Below are positions 1 through 8,615 of a DNA stretch of 64,000 nt, in pieces (the first letter of the stretch is position 1; each line of letters opens with the position of its first letter). The DNA is from Hyphococcus luteus. GTDB taxonomy: Bacteria; Pseudomonadota; Alphaproteobacteria; Caulobacterales; Parvularculaceae. The notes under the pieces are model-generated. The model had not been told where the DNA came from and searched no databases. It was given only the letters and a program-made list of their open reading frames with translations. The position numbers and the translations under genes are program-made. Location: contig NZ_PJCH01000001.1 in assembly GCF_002943565.1 (NCBI RefSeq), forward strand, positions 434,001-498,000, given 5' to 3'.

Positions 1-1605
1 CGTTATCTCGCCCAGGAGCCCGATGCGAGCGGCTATGACGCCATCGGCGATTACGCCCGCGCCGGATTGGACGAGACCGGCAAGGCCCATGAAGCGGAAA
101 TGATGCTCGAGGAGCTCGGCCTCAATCCGTCCCTGTCGCCGTTAAAACTGTCCGGCGGGGAGCTGCGCCGCGCAGCGATTGCGCAAGCCCTCGCCGCGGC
201 GCCGGACATTCTCCTTCTCGACGAGCCCACCAACCATCTCGACCTGCCGGCCATCGCCTGGCTCGAACAGAAACTGCGCGCCCTTCCCTCCGCCATCGTC
301 GTCATTAGTCACGACCGGCGCTTTCTCGAAACCGTCACCAACGACACGGTCTGGATCGACCGCGGCGCCACGCGCGCCACGGGTTCCGGCTTCAAGGACT
401 TCGAAGCCTGGCGCGACAAGTTCCTGGAAGAGGAAGAAGCCGCGCTGCACAAGCTCGGTCGCAAGATCGCCGCGGAAGAACACTGGATGCGGTACGGCGT
501 CACCGCGCGCCGCAAGCGGAACATGCGCCGGGTCGGCGAATTGAAATCCATGCGCAAGCAATTGCGCGAGGCGAAACGCGTCGAAGGCGGGCCGACCTTC
601 ACCCTGCAGGCGGGCGCGGCCTCCGGCAAGCGCGCCATCGTTGCCGAGCATGTTTCGAAATCTTACGGCGAGCGGAAAATCATCGACGATTTTTCGATCG
701 AGATCGCGCGCGGCGACCGCATCGGTTTCGTCGGCCCCAACGGCGCCGGCAAGACGACGCTGATCAATCTCATCACCGGCGCCGTCGAACCCGATGAAGG
801 CTCGATCAAGCTGGGGACCAATCTCGAGATCGTCTCTCTCGACCAGCGCCGGGCGAGACTCAAGCCCGAGATGCGCGTCGCCGACGCCATCAATGACGGA
901 ACCGGCGACTGGGTCACGATCAATGGCGAAAAACGCCATGTGGCGACCTATCTGAAAGACTTCCTGTTCGGCCCCGAACAATGGCGCCAGCCCGTGACCG
1001 CGCTTTCCGGCGGCGAACGCGGGCGCCTGGCGCTCGCCGCCGCGCTCGCCAAGCCGTCGAACCTTCTCATTCTCGACGAACCGACCAACGATCTCGATCT
1101 CGAGACCCTGGAAATGCTCGAGGATCAATTATCCGCCTACGAAGGAACGCTTCTCCTTATCAGCCACGACCGGGCGTTTCTCGACAATCTCGTCGCCAGC
1201 GTCGTCGCGCCCGCCCCCGAAAAACCCGGCCGCTGGATCCGCTATGCGGGCGGCTACGACGACATGGTCGCACAGCGCGGGAGCGCCCCCGGCCTTGAAG
1301 GCGCGAGCGCGAAACAAAAACAGGCGAAACAAAAGTCGTCCCCTGAAAATCCGAAACCTGCGCCGAAGGCCAAGCTCTCCTACAAGGAGCAGTTCGCCCT
1401 GAAAAATCTGCCCGGCGAAATCGATACGCTGCAAACGCAAATCGCCGCGCTCAAGACAAAGCTCGACGATCCGGACCTGTTCTCCAAAGACCCCGCCCTG
1501 TTCGACAAGACCGCGAAAGACCTCGCCGCGGCGGAAGAAACGCTTGCCGAAAAGGAAGAAGAATGGCTGGTGCTGGAGATGAAGCGCGAGGAACTGGAGA
1601 ATTGA
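1..1605 (+). CDS. uup: ABC-F family ATPase, Uup-like (5' end outside window)
   Basis: A soluble duplicated ABC ATPase of the ABC-F class, whose members act on ribosomes rather than in membrane transport. The frame is open through base 1, so the N-terminus and first Walker A are missing; 534 residues are visible. Seen: first signature LSGGELRR and Walker B ILLLDEPTNHLDL, a basic linker with TARRKRN, a second cassette with Walker A GPNGAGKTT, signature LSGGERGR and Walker B LLILDEPTNDLDL, and a charged C-terminal segment (about the last 80 residues) that reads as a coiled coil. The ARRKRN linker plus the C-terminal extension point to the Uup subgroup, by family knowledge. No membrane segments are present. 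An internal TTG at 67 could be mistaken for the start. Uup is preferred over other ABC-F types but is not proven. Confidence 0.9.
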   Translation, partial: RYLAQEPDASGYDAIGDYARAGLDETGKAHEAEMMLEELGLNPSLSPLKLSGGELRRAAIAQALAAAPDILLLDEPTNHLDLPAIAWLEQKLRALPSAIVVISHDRRFLETVTNDTVWIDRGATRATGSGFKDFEAWRDKFLEEEEAALHKLGRKIAAEEHWMRYGVTARRKRNMRRVGELKSMRKQLREAKRVEGGPTFTLQAGAASGKRAIVAEHVSKSYGERKIIDDFSIEIARGDRIGFVGPNGAGKTTLINLITGAVEPDEGSIKLGTNLEIVSLDQRRARLKPEMRVADAINDGTGDWVTINGEKRHVATYLKDFLFGPEQWRQPVTALSGGERGRLALAAALAKPSNLLILDEPTNDLDLETLEMLEDQLSAYEGTLLLISHDRAFLDNLVASVVAPAPEKPGRWIRYAGGYDDMVAQRGSAPGLEGASAKQKQAKQKSSPENPKPAPKAKLSYKEQFALKNLPGEIDTLQTQIAALKTKLDDPDLFSKDPALFDKTAKDLAAAEETLAEKEEEWLVLEMKREELEN

Positions 1606-1612
1606 AACGCAA

Positions 1613-2074
1613 ATGAACAATCACGCAAAACCGCCCCTGAAAGCCGAATGCCGTTGCGGGAAATTGCAGGCGTCGATTGCGGCGGCGCCCCTCATCACCT
1701 CCGCCTGCCATTGCAAGGGCTGTCAGAAAATGGCCGCAAGCGCTTTCTCGCTGACGGTAATTGCGCTGAGTGAAAGCTTCTCTGTTATTGCCGGCAAGCC
1801 GGTGATTGGCGGCTTGCACGGCGGCGCGCGGCATTACTTTTGCGATTACTGTTTAAGCTGGGTGTTCACGCGCCCTGAAGGCTTCGATGAAATCGTCAAT
1901 ATACGCACGACCATGCTGGAAGACGCGGCGGACTTCCCGCCTTTCATGGAAACCTGCATGGCGGAAAAATTGCCATGGGCTAAGACCGGCGCCGTCAGAA
2001 GTTTCGACCAGTTCCCTGACTCCGCCGAATTCACAACGCTGCTGCACGACTATGCGGAGTGGCGAGAGGCGTAA
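1613..2074 (+). CDS. GFA/CENP-V fold zinc protein
   Basis: A 153-residue cytoplasmic protein of the glutathione-dependent formaldehyde-activating (GFA) superfamily. Seen: an early CRCGKLQ motif, then CHCKGCQK, then a CDYC pair near residue 80; these cysteines are the zinc ligands of the family. The gene starts 8 bases after the ABC-F stop and may be co-transcribed with it. Most family members have no assigned reaction, so formaldehyde activation should not be assumed. Its stop codon lies directly against the stop of the convergent thioesterase gene. Confidence 0.85.
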   Translation: MNNHAKPPLKAECRCGKLQASIAAAPLITSACHCKGCQKMAASAFSLTVIALSESFSVIAGKPVIGGLHGGARHYFCDYCLSWVFTRPEGFDEIVNIRTTMLEDAADFPPFMETCMAEKLPWAKTGAVRSFDQFPDSAEFTTLLHDYAEWREA

Positions 2075-2863
2075 CTAAGCGAAAATCGCCACGCTTTGCC
2101 GCCCGGCGATGACAAGCTCGCCGTCGCGGTTCCAGACCAGCATGTCCTGGCTGGAATAGCCGTCGCCCGCCTGTTCGGCGCGGCTTTCCATCAGCCACCA
2201 GCCGTCGCGGGTCGCCGGCGCGTCCGTGAGCATATTGACCATCCAGGTCATGGAGCTGATCGGCGCAAATTCGGTGAACATCGGCATCAGCGCAGGCGGC
2301 GGCATGTCGGCGAGCGCCAGGAGCGCGACGACGCCGTCCGCCCCCTCATCCTTATGGCGCACCCAGATGAAATGATCGTGCGCTTTCGATCCGGTCGCGG
2401 GGCGCCCGCCTTTGGCGAGACGCGCATCGAAATGCCTGGCGAAAGGCGGGCCCATTCCCTCCGGAATAAAGGGCGCGCAATCCTCCGGCGCGGGCATGGC
2501 GGGCTGAGCCGTGAAAGTCCGGTTCCATTGCGAGGGACGCGCGCCGCCGAATGCGAAAGCGCAGCGCGTGGCGATCCCCTTTTCGCCGGAGATGTCCGCT
2601 TCCACGAAAGTCACTGACCTGCCCTGGCGCAGCATCGCCGCCCGCCCCGTAACGGGGCCGCCGGCGGGCCCGATGAAAGAGACGAGCGCCGAGCGCAAGG
2701 GCGGCGCGTCCGGAAAAGCGCGCCGCGCGGTTTCAAGACAGAGCGCGGCCGACAGCCCGCCATAGGTGGTGCGCCCCTGCATCCATTCGCCGGGAATGGT
2801 CAGCGCCAAAACGCCGTCCTGAAACGCGGCGCTCGCCATTAATTGGGAAAAAGAGATGCTCAT
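2075..2863 (-). CDS. Acyl-CoA thioesterase-like protein (double hot-dog)
   Basis: A 262-residue protein matching the TesB-like thioesterase family (two fused hot-dog domains). Seen: the N-terminal segment with TYGGLSAALCLETARRA typical of the first hot-dog helix, and a second half containing ISSMTWMVNML and a terminal GRQSVAIF strand. The family hydrolyses acyl-CoA thioesters; the substrate cannot be read from sequence. I chose the ATG at 2863 because the longer open frame upstream lies antisense to the neighbouring gene and has no family similarity. It is convergent with the GFA gene, with the two stops adjacent. Confidence 0.85.
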   Translation of the reverse strand: MSISFSQLMASAAFQDGVLALTIPGEWMQGRTTYGGLSAALCLETARRAFPDAPPLRSALVSFIGPAGGPVTGRAAMLRQGRSVTFVEADISGEKGIATRCAFAFGGARPSQWNRTFTAQPAMPAPEDCAPFIPEGMGPPFARHFDARLAKGGRPATGSKAHDHFIWVRHKDEGADGVVALLALADMPPPALMPMFTEFAPISSMTWMVNMLTDAPATRDGWWLMESRAEQAGDGYSSQDMLVWNRDGELVIAGRQSVAIFA

Positions 2864-3076
2864 GCTGGGGTCATGACGGGAGGATGCCGGCCTTGCAAGC
2901 GCGCAGGGCAGTCCGCGCGCCACGCCCCGTGGCTGAACCCTGGAGCTGTCTGGGAACAGTCCCGGAGCAATCCGGGCCCGCCCCGAAGGATTAACCATCG
3001 CCGGTTTTTCCTCTACCATGGGGCCTCGTGGGAAAATCCGTGAGATTTCGCGGGTTTTGAGAGGGGAACCGACATC

Positions 3077-4561
3077 ATGAGCGCATTTGGCAAATGGTCT
3101 GGCGGCAAAGCCTCGGACATGCTGGGCGCCATGCGCGCGAGCGCCGACGGCGCGCCGAGGCGGCTTTCCGGCGGCGGCGAGCCCCGCCAGAGCGAGCGAA
3201 CAACACAAGATTTTGCGCCGCTCGACCCGACCCGGGCGCTGTTTCCCAATGAAGAGGAAACGCCGGAAGGGGAAACGCCGCGCCGCGCCGCGCCGTTGCA
3301 AAACCTTCTCGGCAAGAGCGCCTTCAATCTCGAACGCCTGCGCGAACTCTTGGGTTATCACGCCGCCCTCATCGCAAGCGCCACGGCGGACCGGGCCGCC
3401 GGCGAAAAGAGCCTGACCATCTGGGGCTGGCGCGCGGCCATCGGCGTTCTCTGGCTCGCCGCCGGGGTCTGGCTGAACCAGGCGGCGCTGAACGCCCGCG
3501 CCGAGGATCTCGCCGCGACCGTCACCGGCGGCGTGCCCATCGCCGACGCTGAAATCCTGTCCCGGGTTTTTCTGGCCGTCGGGACCGCCGGGATCGCCGC
3601 CGCCATGGTGATGATCTTCTGGGTCTTCGCCGCCGGCAATGGCGACAACAGAAAGCTGCGCCGGCGCGGCGAGGCCTTTGGCGGCGAGCTCGCCGGGGAA
3701 ATCCGCGAGCTCAACGAGACGCTGAAAGCGCGGCGCGACATGGTGGTGGAAGGCCCGAAAAGCGCGCGCGGCCTCAGCGCCGCCAGCCAGTGTCACCTCG
3801 AAGGGCTCGAGGCGTGCTCGCTCTTCGGCCAGATCCCGTTCCTCACCGCCAGCGATCCGGAAGACGCCGACGCCGAATATCTGCGGTTTTTACACCGCTT
3901 CGCGCCGCCGGCCCCGGGCTACGGCTTCGGCGCGGTGCTGGGTTTCGGCCTCCTGTCGGTCGCGATCGGCGTTCTGGCCGGCTGGATCGCGGGCTTTGCG
4001 CGCGCCGTCAGCCTTTACAATCCGGACGCCGCCATCGTCGCCGCCGAACCGGTGGTGATCGCCATGATGGCCTATCCCCTGGCCGCACAGGCGCTGCTCT
4101 TCGGCGGGCTCCTCTATCTCCTGATGGGCCTCGTGATCGAGGCGTTTTCCGGCGTCGTCGGCCGGGGCGAGATGGCCCGGGCCCGGCGCGACGCGCTCGA
4201 CGCCATGCGCAGCGCCTATGTGGCGCAGGAAGCGCCGCTTGAGACGGAACTGGTGCGCCAGGTCGAGGACGTGGTTGAAATCCTGCGCGCGCAACTGGGA
4301 GTTGGCGGCGCCCGCGCCGGGCTTTCCGGCGGGCGCAATGAGGACGCATCGGCGAATCACGCAGGCGCATTTTCCCCCGAAGACGAGGTTCCCGAATGGC
4401 GCCGGCGCGATTCGTCGGTGAAATTCGTCGAGACCGGCTTCTCCGCCGCCCCCTCAAGCTTCCGCACGGACGCTTTCGCGAAAAAATTTTCGGGGTCCGG
4501 GGAGCGGGAAACGGGGTCGAAACGAGGCGGCGAAGGCTTGAAAAACCGGTCTCGCGATTAA
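3077..4561 (+). CDS. Conserved-looking four-helix membrane protein, unknown function
   Basis: A 494-residue protein I do not recognise. Seen: a hydrophilic N-terminus (about residues 1-110), two membrane segments near 118-135 and 165-190, a cytoplasmic or periplasmic charged loop, two further hydrophobic segments near 280-305 and 320-350, and a C-terminal acidic/basic tail with a short amphipathic helix. The start at 3077 follows a GAGGGG stretch about eight bases upstream. Paired membrane hairpins separated by coiled regions recall MotA/ExbB-like or scaffold proteins, but no diagnostic residues are visible. It ends just before the promoter region of nrdA. Confidence 0.75.
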   Translation: MSAFGKWSGGKASDMLGAMRASADGAPRRLSGGGEPRQSERTTQDFAPLDPTRALFPNEEETPEGETPRRAAPLQNLLGKSAFNLERLRELLGYHAALIASATADRAAGEKSLTIWGWRAAIGVLWLAAGVWLNQAALNARAEDLAATVTGGVPIADAEILSRVFLAVGTAGIAAAMVMIFWVFAAGNGDNRKLRRRGEAFGGELAGEIRELNETLKARRDMVVEGPKSARGLSAASQCHLEGLEACSLFGQIPFLTASDPEDADAEYLRFLHRFAPPAPGYGFGAVLGFGLLSVAIGVLAGWIAGFARAVSLYNPDAAIVAAEPVVIAMMAYPLAAQALLFGGLLYLLMGLVIEAFSGVVGRGEMARARRDALDAMRSAYVAQEAPLETELVRQVEDVVEILRAQLGVGGARAGLSGGRNEDASANHAGAFSPEDEVPEWRRRDSSVKFVETGFSAAPSSFRTDAFAKKFSGSGERETGSKRGGEGLKNRSRD

Positions 4562-4588
4562 TCTTTGAGGCGCACTGAGCGCGCCTCG

Positions 4589-4604
4589 TTAAGACCTCCT
4601 TAAC
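4589..4604 (+). promoter_or_regulatory. Full CtrA-type box (TTAA-N7-TTAAC)
   Basis: Seen: TTAAGACCTCCTTAAC, a perfect match to the full CtrA recognition sequence of alphaproteobacteria. It lies about 200 bases upstream of the nrdA ATG and just after the stop of the preceding gene. In Caulobacter relatives CtrA controls cell-cycle transcription and blocks replication initiation. Control of nrdA by CtrA is inference. Confidence 0.6.
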
Positions 4605-4625
4605 CAAAAACTTTTGCCCATGGAC

Positions 4626-4673
4626 TAACTTCATATTGACGTCCGCGCGGGGCTCCATCACTATATCTTGTGT
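4626..4673 (+). promoter_or_regulatory. Candidate tandem NrdR boxes
   Basis: Seen: the sequence TCACTATATCTTGTGT at 4658-4673 fits the NrdR consensus acaCwAtATaTwGtgt well. A weaker copy with the CnnnATATTG core lies at 4626-4641, 32 bases upstream. NrdR is known to bind pairs of boxes about three helical turns apart in front of nrd genes. The right box is convincing; the left one is marginal. Confidence 0.6.
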
Positions 4674-4803
4674 CGACGCGGGGCGTTGGCGATTCACAAA
4701 AGAATGAGACAGCCGCTGCCGGATGCGGCCCCTTTCGGGCAATCCGGAGCAAGGATTTTTGCGCCTTTTTTCGAAGGCGAAAGAACGAGGGACGGGGCAA
4801 GGA

Positions 4804-6741
4804 ATGTCGCTTTCAGAAGCCGCCAAGGATATGGAAAACACCGGGACAGAGGCCGCCGAGACGTCGGCGCCGCAGGCGCTTGAGGGCCATGCGGAGGCCC
4901 AGAAAGAGGCCAAAAAACCGGCCCTTAAAGTGGTGCGCGACATCGTCGTCGACCGCTCGCGCGACGCTCTCCTCACCGATTTCGGCAAGACCACCATGGA
5001 GGACCGCTATCTCCTCCCCGGCGAGTCGTTTCAGGACATGTTCGCGCGGGTGGCGCGCACCTATGGCGACGACGCCGACCACGCCCAGCGCATCTATGAC
5101 TATATCTCGAAGCTGTGGTTCATGCCCGCGACGCCGGTCCTGTCCAATGGCGGCGCGGAGCGCGGCCTGCCGATCTCGTGCTTTTTGAACGCCGTCGGCG
5201 ATTCGCTCGACAACATTGTCGGCACCTGGAACGAGAACGTGGCGCTCGCCTCGAATGGCGGCGGCATCGGCACCTATTGGGGCAATGTCCGCTCCATCGG
5301 CGAGAAGGTGAAGCATTCGGGCCAGACCTCCGGCATCATCCCCTTCATCCGCGTGATGGATTCGCTGACGCTGGCGATTTCGCAAGGGTCGCTCCGCCGC
5401 GGTTCGGCCGCCTGCTATCTCGACGTCCACCATCCGGAAATCGAGGAGTTCCTCGAAATCCGCAAACCCTCGGGCGACTTCAACCGCAAGTCCCTGAACC
5501 TGCATCACGGCGTCAACATCACCGACGAGTTCATGCATGCCGTCGCCAAGGACGAAGAGTTCGGCCTGAAATCGCCGAAGACCGGCGAAGTGATGCGCAC
5601 GGTTTCCGCGCGCAAGCTGTGGCAGAAGATCCTCGAAGTGCGCCTTGCGACGGGCGAGCCTTATCTCCTCTTCTCCGACACGGTGAACCGCCAGATGGCC
5701 AAGCACCAGCGCGATCTAGGGCTGAAAGTCTCGACCTCGAATCTGTGCTCGGAAATCATGCTCCACACCGGCCTCGACCATCGCGGCGAGGAGCGCACGG
5801 CCGTGTGTTGCCTCTCCTCGATCAACGCCGAGAAATACTTTGAATGGCGGCATGAACCACAATTCATCGAGGATGTGATGCGCTTCCTCGACAATGTCCT
5901 GCAGGACTTCATCGACCGCGCGCCGTCGGAAATGGCGAAGGCCGTTTATTCGGCTGAGCGCGAGCGCTCTGTCGGGCTCGGCCTCATGGGCTTCCACTCC
6001 TTCCTGCAGACCATGGGCGTTCCCTTCGAGAGCGCCATGGCGAAGTCGTGGAACAACCGCCTGTTCAAACATATCCGCATGGGCGCGGACGCGGCGAGCG
6101 TCGTCTTGGCCGAAGAACGCGGCCCCTGCCCCGACGCGCAAGAGCGCGGCGTCAAGCAGCGCTTTTCCCACAAAATGGCGATCGCGCCCACCGCCTCGAT
6201 CTCGATCATCTGCGGCGGCTGCTCGCCCTGCATCGAGCCGATCCCGGCGAATGTCTACACCCACAAGACCCTGTCGGGCTCCTTCACGGTGAAGAACGTG
6301 GCGCTGAAAAAGATCCTCGCGGAAAAAGGTCAGGACACTGACGACACCTGGACCTCGATCCTCGAGCATGAAGGCTCGGTGCAGCATCTCGAGTGCCTGA
6401 CCGACGATGAAAAAGACGTCTTCAAGACGGCCTTCGAGATCGACCAGCGCTGGGTGATCGAGCTCGCCGCCGACCGCTCGCCCTACATCTGCCAGGGCCA
6501 GTCGGTGAACGTCTTCCTGCCCGGCGACATCGACAAATGGGACCTCCACATGCTGCACTGGTCGGCCTGGGAGAAAGGCGTCAAGTCGCTTTACTATTGC
6601 CGCTCCAAATCCATCGCCCGCGCCGGCTTCGCCAACGGCAAGAAAGCGCCCGCCGAAGACGCGCCCCCGGCGGGCGGCGTCGAAGCCATGATGGCGGCCG
6701 CGGCGAAGACGGATTATGACGAGTGTTTGGCTTGTCAGTGA
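4804..6741 (+). CDS. nrdA: Class I ribonucleoside-diphosphate reductase, alpha subunit
   Basis: The large subunit of class I ribonucleotide reductase, which reduces ribonucleoside diphosphates for DNA synthesis with a radical-generating beta subunit. Seen: 645 residues; substrate-site cysteine in LPISCFLN, catalytic N-x-C-x-E in NLCSEIM, partner cysteine in AVCCLSS, the radical-transfer tyrosine pair in SLYYCRSK, and the C-terminal redox pair ending in CLACQ. There is no N-terminal ATP-cone; the first 45 residues are a low-complexity acidic/Ala-rich tail, so dATP inhibition through a cone is not expected. The ATG at 4804 is chosen because it follows GGGGCAAGGA and the family homology begins shortly after. 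nrdB is not adjacent. Confidence 0.95.
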   Translation: MSLSEAAKDMENTGTEAAETSAPQALEGHAEAQKEAKKPALKVVRDIVVDRSRDALLTDFGKTTMEDRYLLPGESFQDMFARVARTYGDDADHAQRIYDYISKLWFMPATPVLSNGGAERGLPISCFLNAVGDSLDNIVGTWNENVALASNGGGIGTYWGNVRSIGEKVKHSGQTSGIIPFIRVMDSLTLAISQGSLRRGSAACYLDVHHPEIEEFLEIRKPSGDFNRKSLNLHHGVNITDEFMHAVAKDEEFGLKSPKTGEVMRTVSARKLWQKILEVRLATGEPYLLFSDTVNRQMAKHQRDLGLKVSTSNLCSEIMLHTGLDHRGEERTAVCCLSSINAEKYFEWRHEPQFIEDVMRFLDNVLQDFIDRAPSEMAKAVYSAERERSVGLGLMGFHSFLQTMGVPFESAMAKSWNNRLFKHIRMGADAASVVLAEERGPCPDAQERGVKQRFSHKMAIAPTASISIICGGCSPCIEPIPANVYTHKTLSGSFTVKNVALKKILAEKGQDTDDTWTSILEHEGSVQHLECLTDDEKDVFKTAFEIDQRWVIELAADRSPYICQGQSVNVFLPGDIDKWDLHMLHWSAWEKGVKSLYYCRSKSIARAGFANGKKAPAEDAPPAGGVEAMMAAAAKTDYDECLACQ

Positions 6742-6774
6742 GCGGTAATTATACCAATGAGAAATGGGCAGGTT

Positions 6775-7326
6775 TTACTGCTCATTTTTCTTAACTCGCC
6801 CCTGCAACATAAATGTGCCAACAGCCCAACTAAAACCTATTGCCACCCCCGTTATTAGAAACTTTAGAAATTCGGCAAACACGCCTAACCTTTCCGATGG
6901 CGTAAGATTATTTTCCGGCTCAACATAGTCCACTGCTGATACAAACAAATCGTAGGACCACTTTAGAGGAAGAATTAAAGCTGGGGTTTCAACGGTCTCA
7001 GTAACATTTTGCGAGACACTGCTGAATACTTCAGAACAAGTGGCCTCTGAGGCCTTGGATTTAGCGTCGGCTAACTCATGCCGTAATTGCATTATCTCTT
7101 TTTTCTGAGTCAATAAAATTTGCTCATTAAAGACCACATTCACAGAAGCATAAGCAATCCAAACAACTGCGGATGCGGTGATTACCACCAAAGCCGCCTG
7201 CGTTTTTGTTGACATGTTGATTAAGTGCACAACGCTATCAGATTTATGGTAAATCTGACGTTCTGGAAAAATTTTTGCAGCCCATGTTTTAATTTTATCG
7301 CGAAACGATTTTATTTTCTTGGACAT
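6775..7326 (-). CDS. Orphan membrane protein resembling the N-terminus of an M23 peptidase
   Basis: A 183-residue protein with visibly lower GC than its neighbours. Seen: a basic N-terminus, a segment FPERQIYHKSD, a membrane helix near residues 37-55 ending in WIAYASVNVVF, a short coiled coil with QKKEIMQLRHELADAKSKA, and a second hydrophobic segment near the C-terminus. From memory, the PERQ..SD segment followed by this helix and coiled coil is how alphaproteobacterial M23-type cell-wall peptidases with a DUF5930 region begin, but no peptidase domain follows. The ATG at 7324-7326 is preferred to a longer frame because the upstream residues look non-coding. It could be a truncated relic or a stand-alone regulator. 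Confidence 0.6.
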   Translation of the reverse strand: MSKKIKSFRDKIKTWAAKIFPERQIYHKSDSVVHLINMSTKTQAALVVITASAVVWIAYASVNVVFNEQILLTQKKEIMQLRHELADAKSKASEATCSEVFSSVSQNVTETVETPALILPLKWSYDLFVSAVDYVEPENNLTPSERLGVFAEFLKFLITGVAIGFSWAVGTFMLQGRVKKNEQ

Positions 7327-7500
7327 TTGGACAACCTCAATCTCCAAATGGAGTCTTATATTTATAGGATGTCGGCTTGAGCAAGCGTAAGGTAGAATAA
7401 AAAACGTATCCTGCCAATTGTGAGTCGTTATCCCGAACAAGCGGCGAAATAGAGTTTCGCGGCGTTGATCCGAGACTTGGAAAATCACAGCAAGTAGCAA

Positions 7501-7586
7501 GTAGGGCGGGTTGAGCGCAGCGATACCCGCCGAACCGCTCTCGGCACGGATGAATGGCGGGTATCGCTGCGCTCAACCCGCCCTAC
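7501..7586. repeat. GTAG-type REP inverted pair
   Basis: Seen: a perfect 31-base inverted repeat, arms 7501-7531 and 7556-7586, separated by 24 bases. Each arm begins GTAGGGCGGGTTGAGCGCAG. The GTAG head and the internal imperfect palindrome are the hallmarks of REP sequences mobilised by Y1 RAYT transposases. No RAYT gene is in the window. Confidence 0.75.
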
Positions 7587-7673
7587 GGGCCACCTGAAAA
7601 CACTCTCCACGGTTCGCGCCAGGGGCGCGGGATCGTTGCGGCCGAGCTTTTCCGGTCACTCTCTCCCCCGCGC

Positions 7674-7740
7674 ATCCCGGACTTGATCCGGGATCCAGAA
7701 AAGTCTCGGCATTGCTGGATCCCCGCCTGCGCGGGGATGA
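7674..7740. repeat. Nested palindromic intergenic repeat
   Basis: Seen: ATCCCGGA/TCCGGGAT arms at 7674-7694, then GGATCCAG (7691) against CTGGATCC (7715), then a CCCCGC/GCGGGG hairpin at 7721-7737. This arrangement is typical of dispersed intergenic repeats of alphaproteobacteria. A related TCCGGGAT palindrome is at 9609-9656. Confidence 0.65.
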
Positions 7741-7843
7741 GCGGGCGGAGAGGTCTCGTTCTGCGCCGGCGCCGATAGACAGCGCAGGGGCGCCCGTGTT
7801 CCCATGGGGCGATGGAATCAGACTGGAAACAAAGGGGAGACTC

Positions 7844-8347
7844 ATGACGAAACGGACCTTGCAAAGACTGCTGATCGCCGCCGCGGCGGGCGCCCTCGCC
7901 GCCTGTGCGGGCGAGGAGGCGCAAGACGACGCCGCCTCTTCGGAGGCGCAATCCATGGCCGAAACAGCCGCAAGCGATGACGCGCAAGCCGCCGCCGAAA
8001 GCGCGCCCGAACCGGCGGAGCCGGCAGGGGAAGAAACAGCCGCGCCCGCGCCCGCCGCCGCCGACGATCCCGTCACCGGCATGTGCCTTTATTACAATAA
8101 GGGCGAAGAAGACGCCTGCGCCTGCGCTGCGGAGCGCTTCCGCGAGGCGGAGGCGGAGGCCGACCGCTACGCCGCCATTGCGTCGGCCTTTCTCTCCGGC
8201 GACGCGGCGCTTTCCACCGCGGACCGCTGGCAACAGGCGGTCGAGGCCGCGGCGGCGGCCGAAGGCGTCAGCATGACCAGCCTCCTTGCGCAGTCGAACG
8301 CGCTCGGCAAAGCCCATCGCGAAGCCATGAAAGCCTGCGGCCTTTAA
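7844..8347 (+). CDS. Small Ala/Glu-rich lipoprotein, unknown function
   Basis: A 167-residue predicted lipoprotein. Seen: a basic N-terminus, a short hydrophobic stretch and the lipobox LAAC with Cys near residue 21; then an acidic Ala/Glu/Pro-rich linker to about residue 75, and a compact C-terminal domain with four cysteines (GMCLYY, DACACAAER, KACGL) that may form disulfides in the periplasm. The start at 7844 has an AAAGGGGAGA site in front; the longer upstream frame runs through repeat sequence. The function is unknown. Confidence 0.7.
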   Translation: MTKRTLQRLLIAAAAGALAACAGEEAQDDAASSEAQSMAETAASDDAQAAAESAPEPAEPAGEETAAPAPAAADDPVTGMCLYYNKGEEDACACAAERFREAEAEADRYAAIASAFLSGDAALSTADRWQQAVEAAAAAEGVSMTSLLAQSNALGKAHREAMKACGL

Positions 8348-8373
8348 CGCCCGCTTCGCCGCCCTCACCGGCA

Positions 8374-8543
8374 GCGTCTCGGTTTGCCTTCATCCTGAGG
8401 GGCCCCGCCCCTTCCTCCTTCGAGATGCAAGCCCGACCGCGAATGCGGTCAATTTATCATTAGCGCGCCTTCGCGCGCAGGCGGCTTGCTCCTCAGGATG
8501 AAGGGGCGGGGCTGTTTCGAAGGGCGAAGGCAAACCGAGACGC
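8374..8543. repeat. Long interrupted palindrome between two genes
   Basis: Seen: an 18-base perfect inverted repeat, arms 8374-8391 (GCGTCTCGGTTTGCCTTC) and 8526-8543. Inside are shorter inverted segments including CATCCTGAGG against CCTCAGGATG and GGGGC-rich arms. The whole structure fills the gap between the lipoprotein and DUF2059 genes. It is probably a dispersed repeat unit; it could also fold as RNA. Confidence 0.65.
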
Positions 8544-8615
8544 TACCCGCTCGCCTTGCTCCCTTCCGGCCGATCTGCTCTTTTGCGCGCGCAAGCAATC
8601 GAAAAGGGGCCGGGC

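Larger units (their letters stand above)
7327..7843. other. Gene-free spacer filled with palindromic repeats
   Basis: About 500 bases without a credible gene. It holds the REP-like pair at 7501-7586 and a second cluster of inverted repeats at 7674-7740. The last 15 bases carry an AAAGGGGAGA ribosome-binding site for the lipoprotein gene that follows. Confidence 0.7.
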
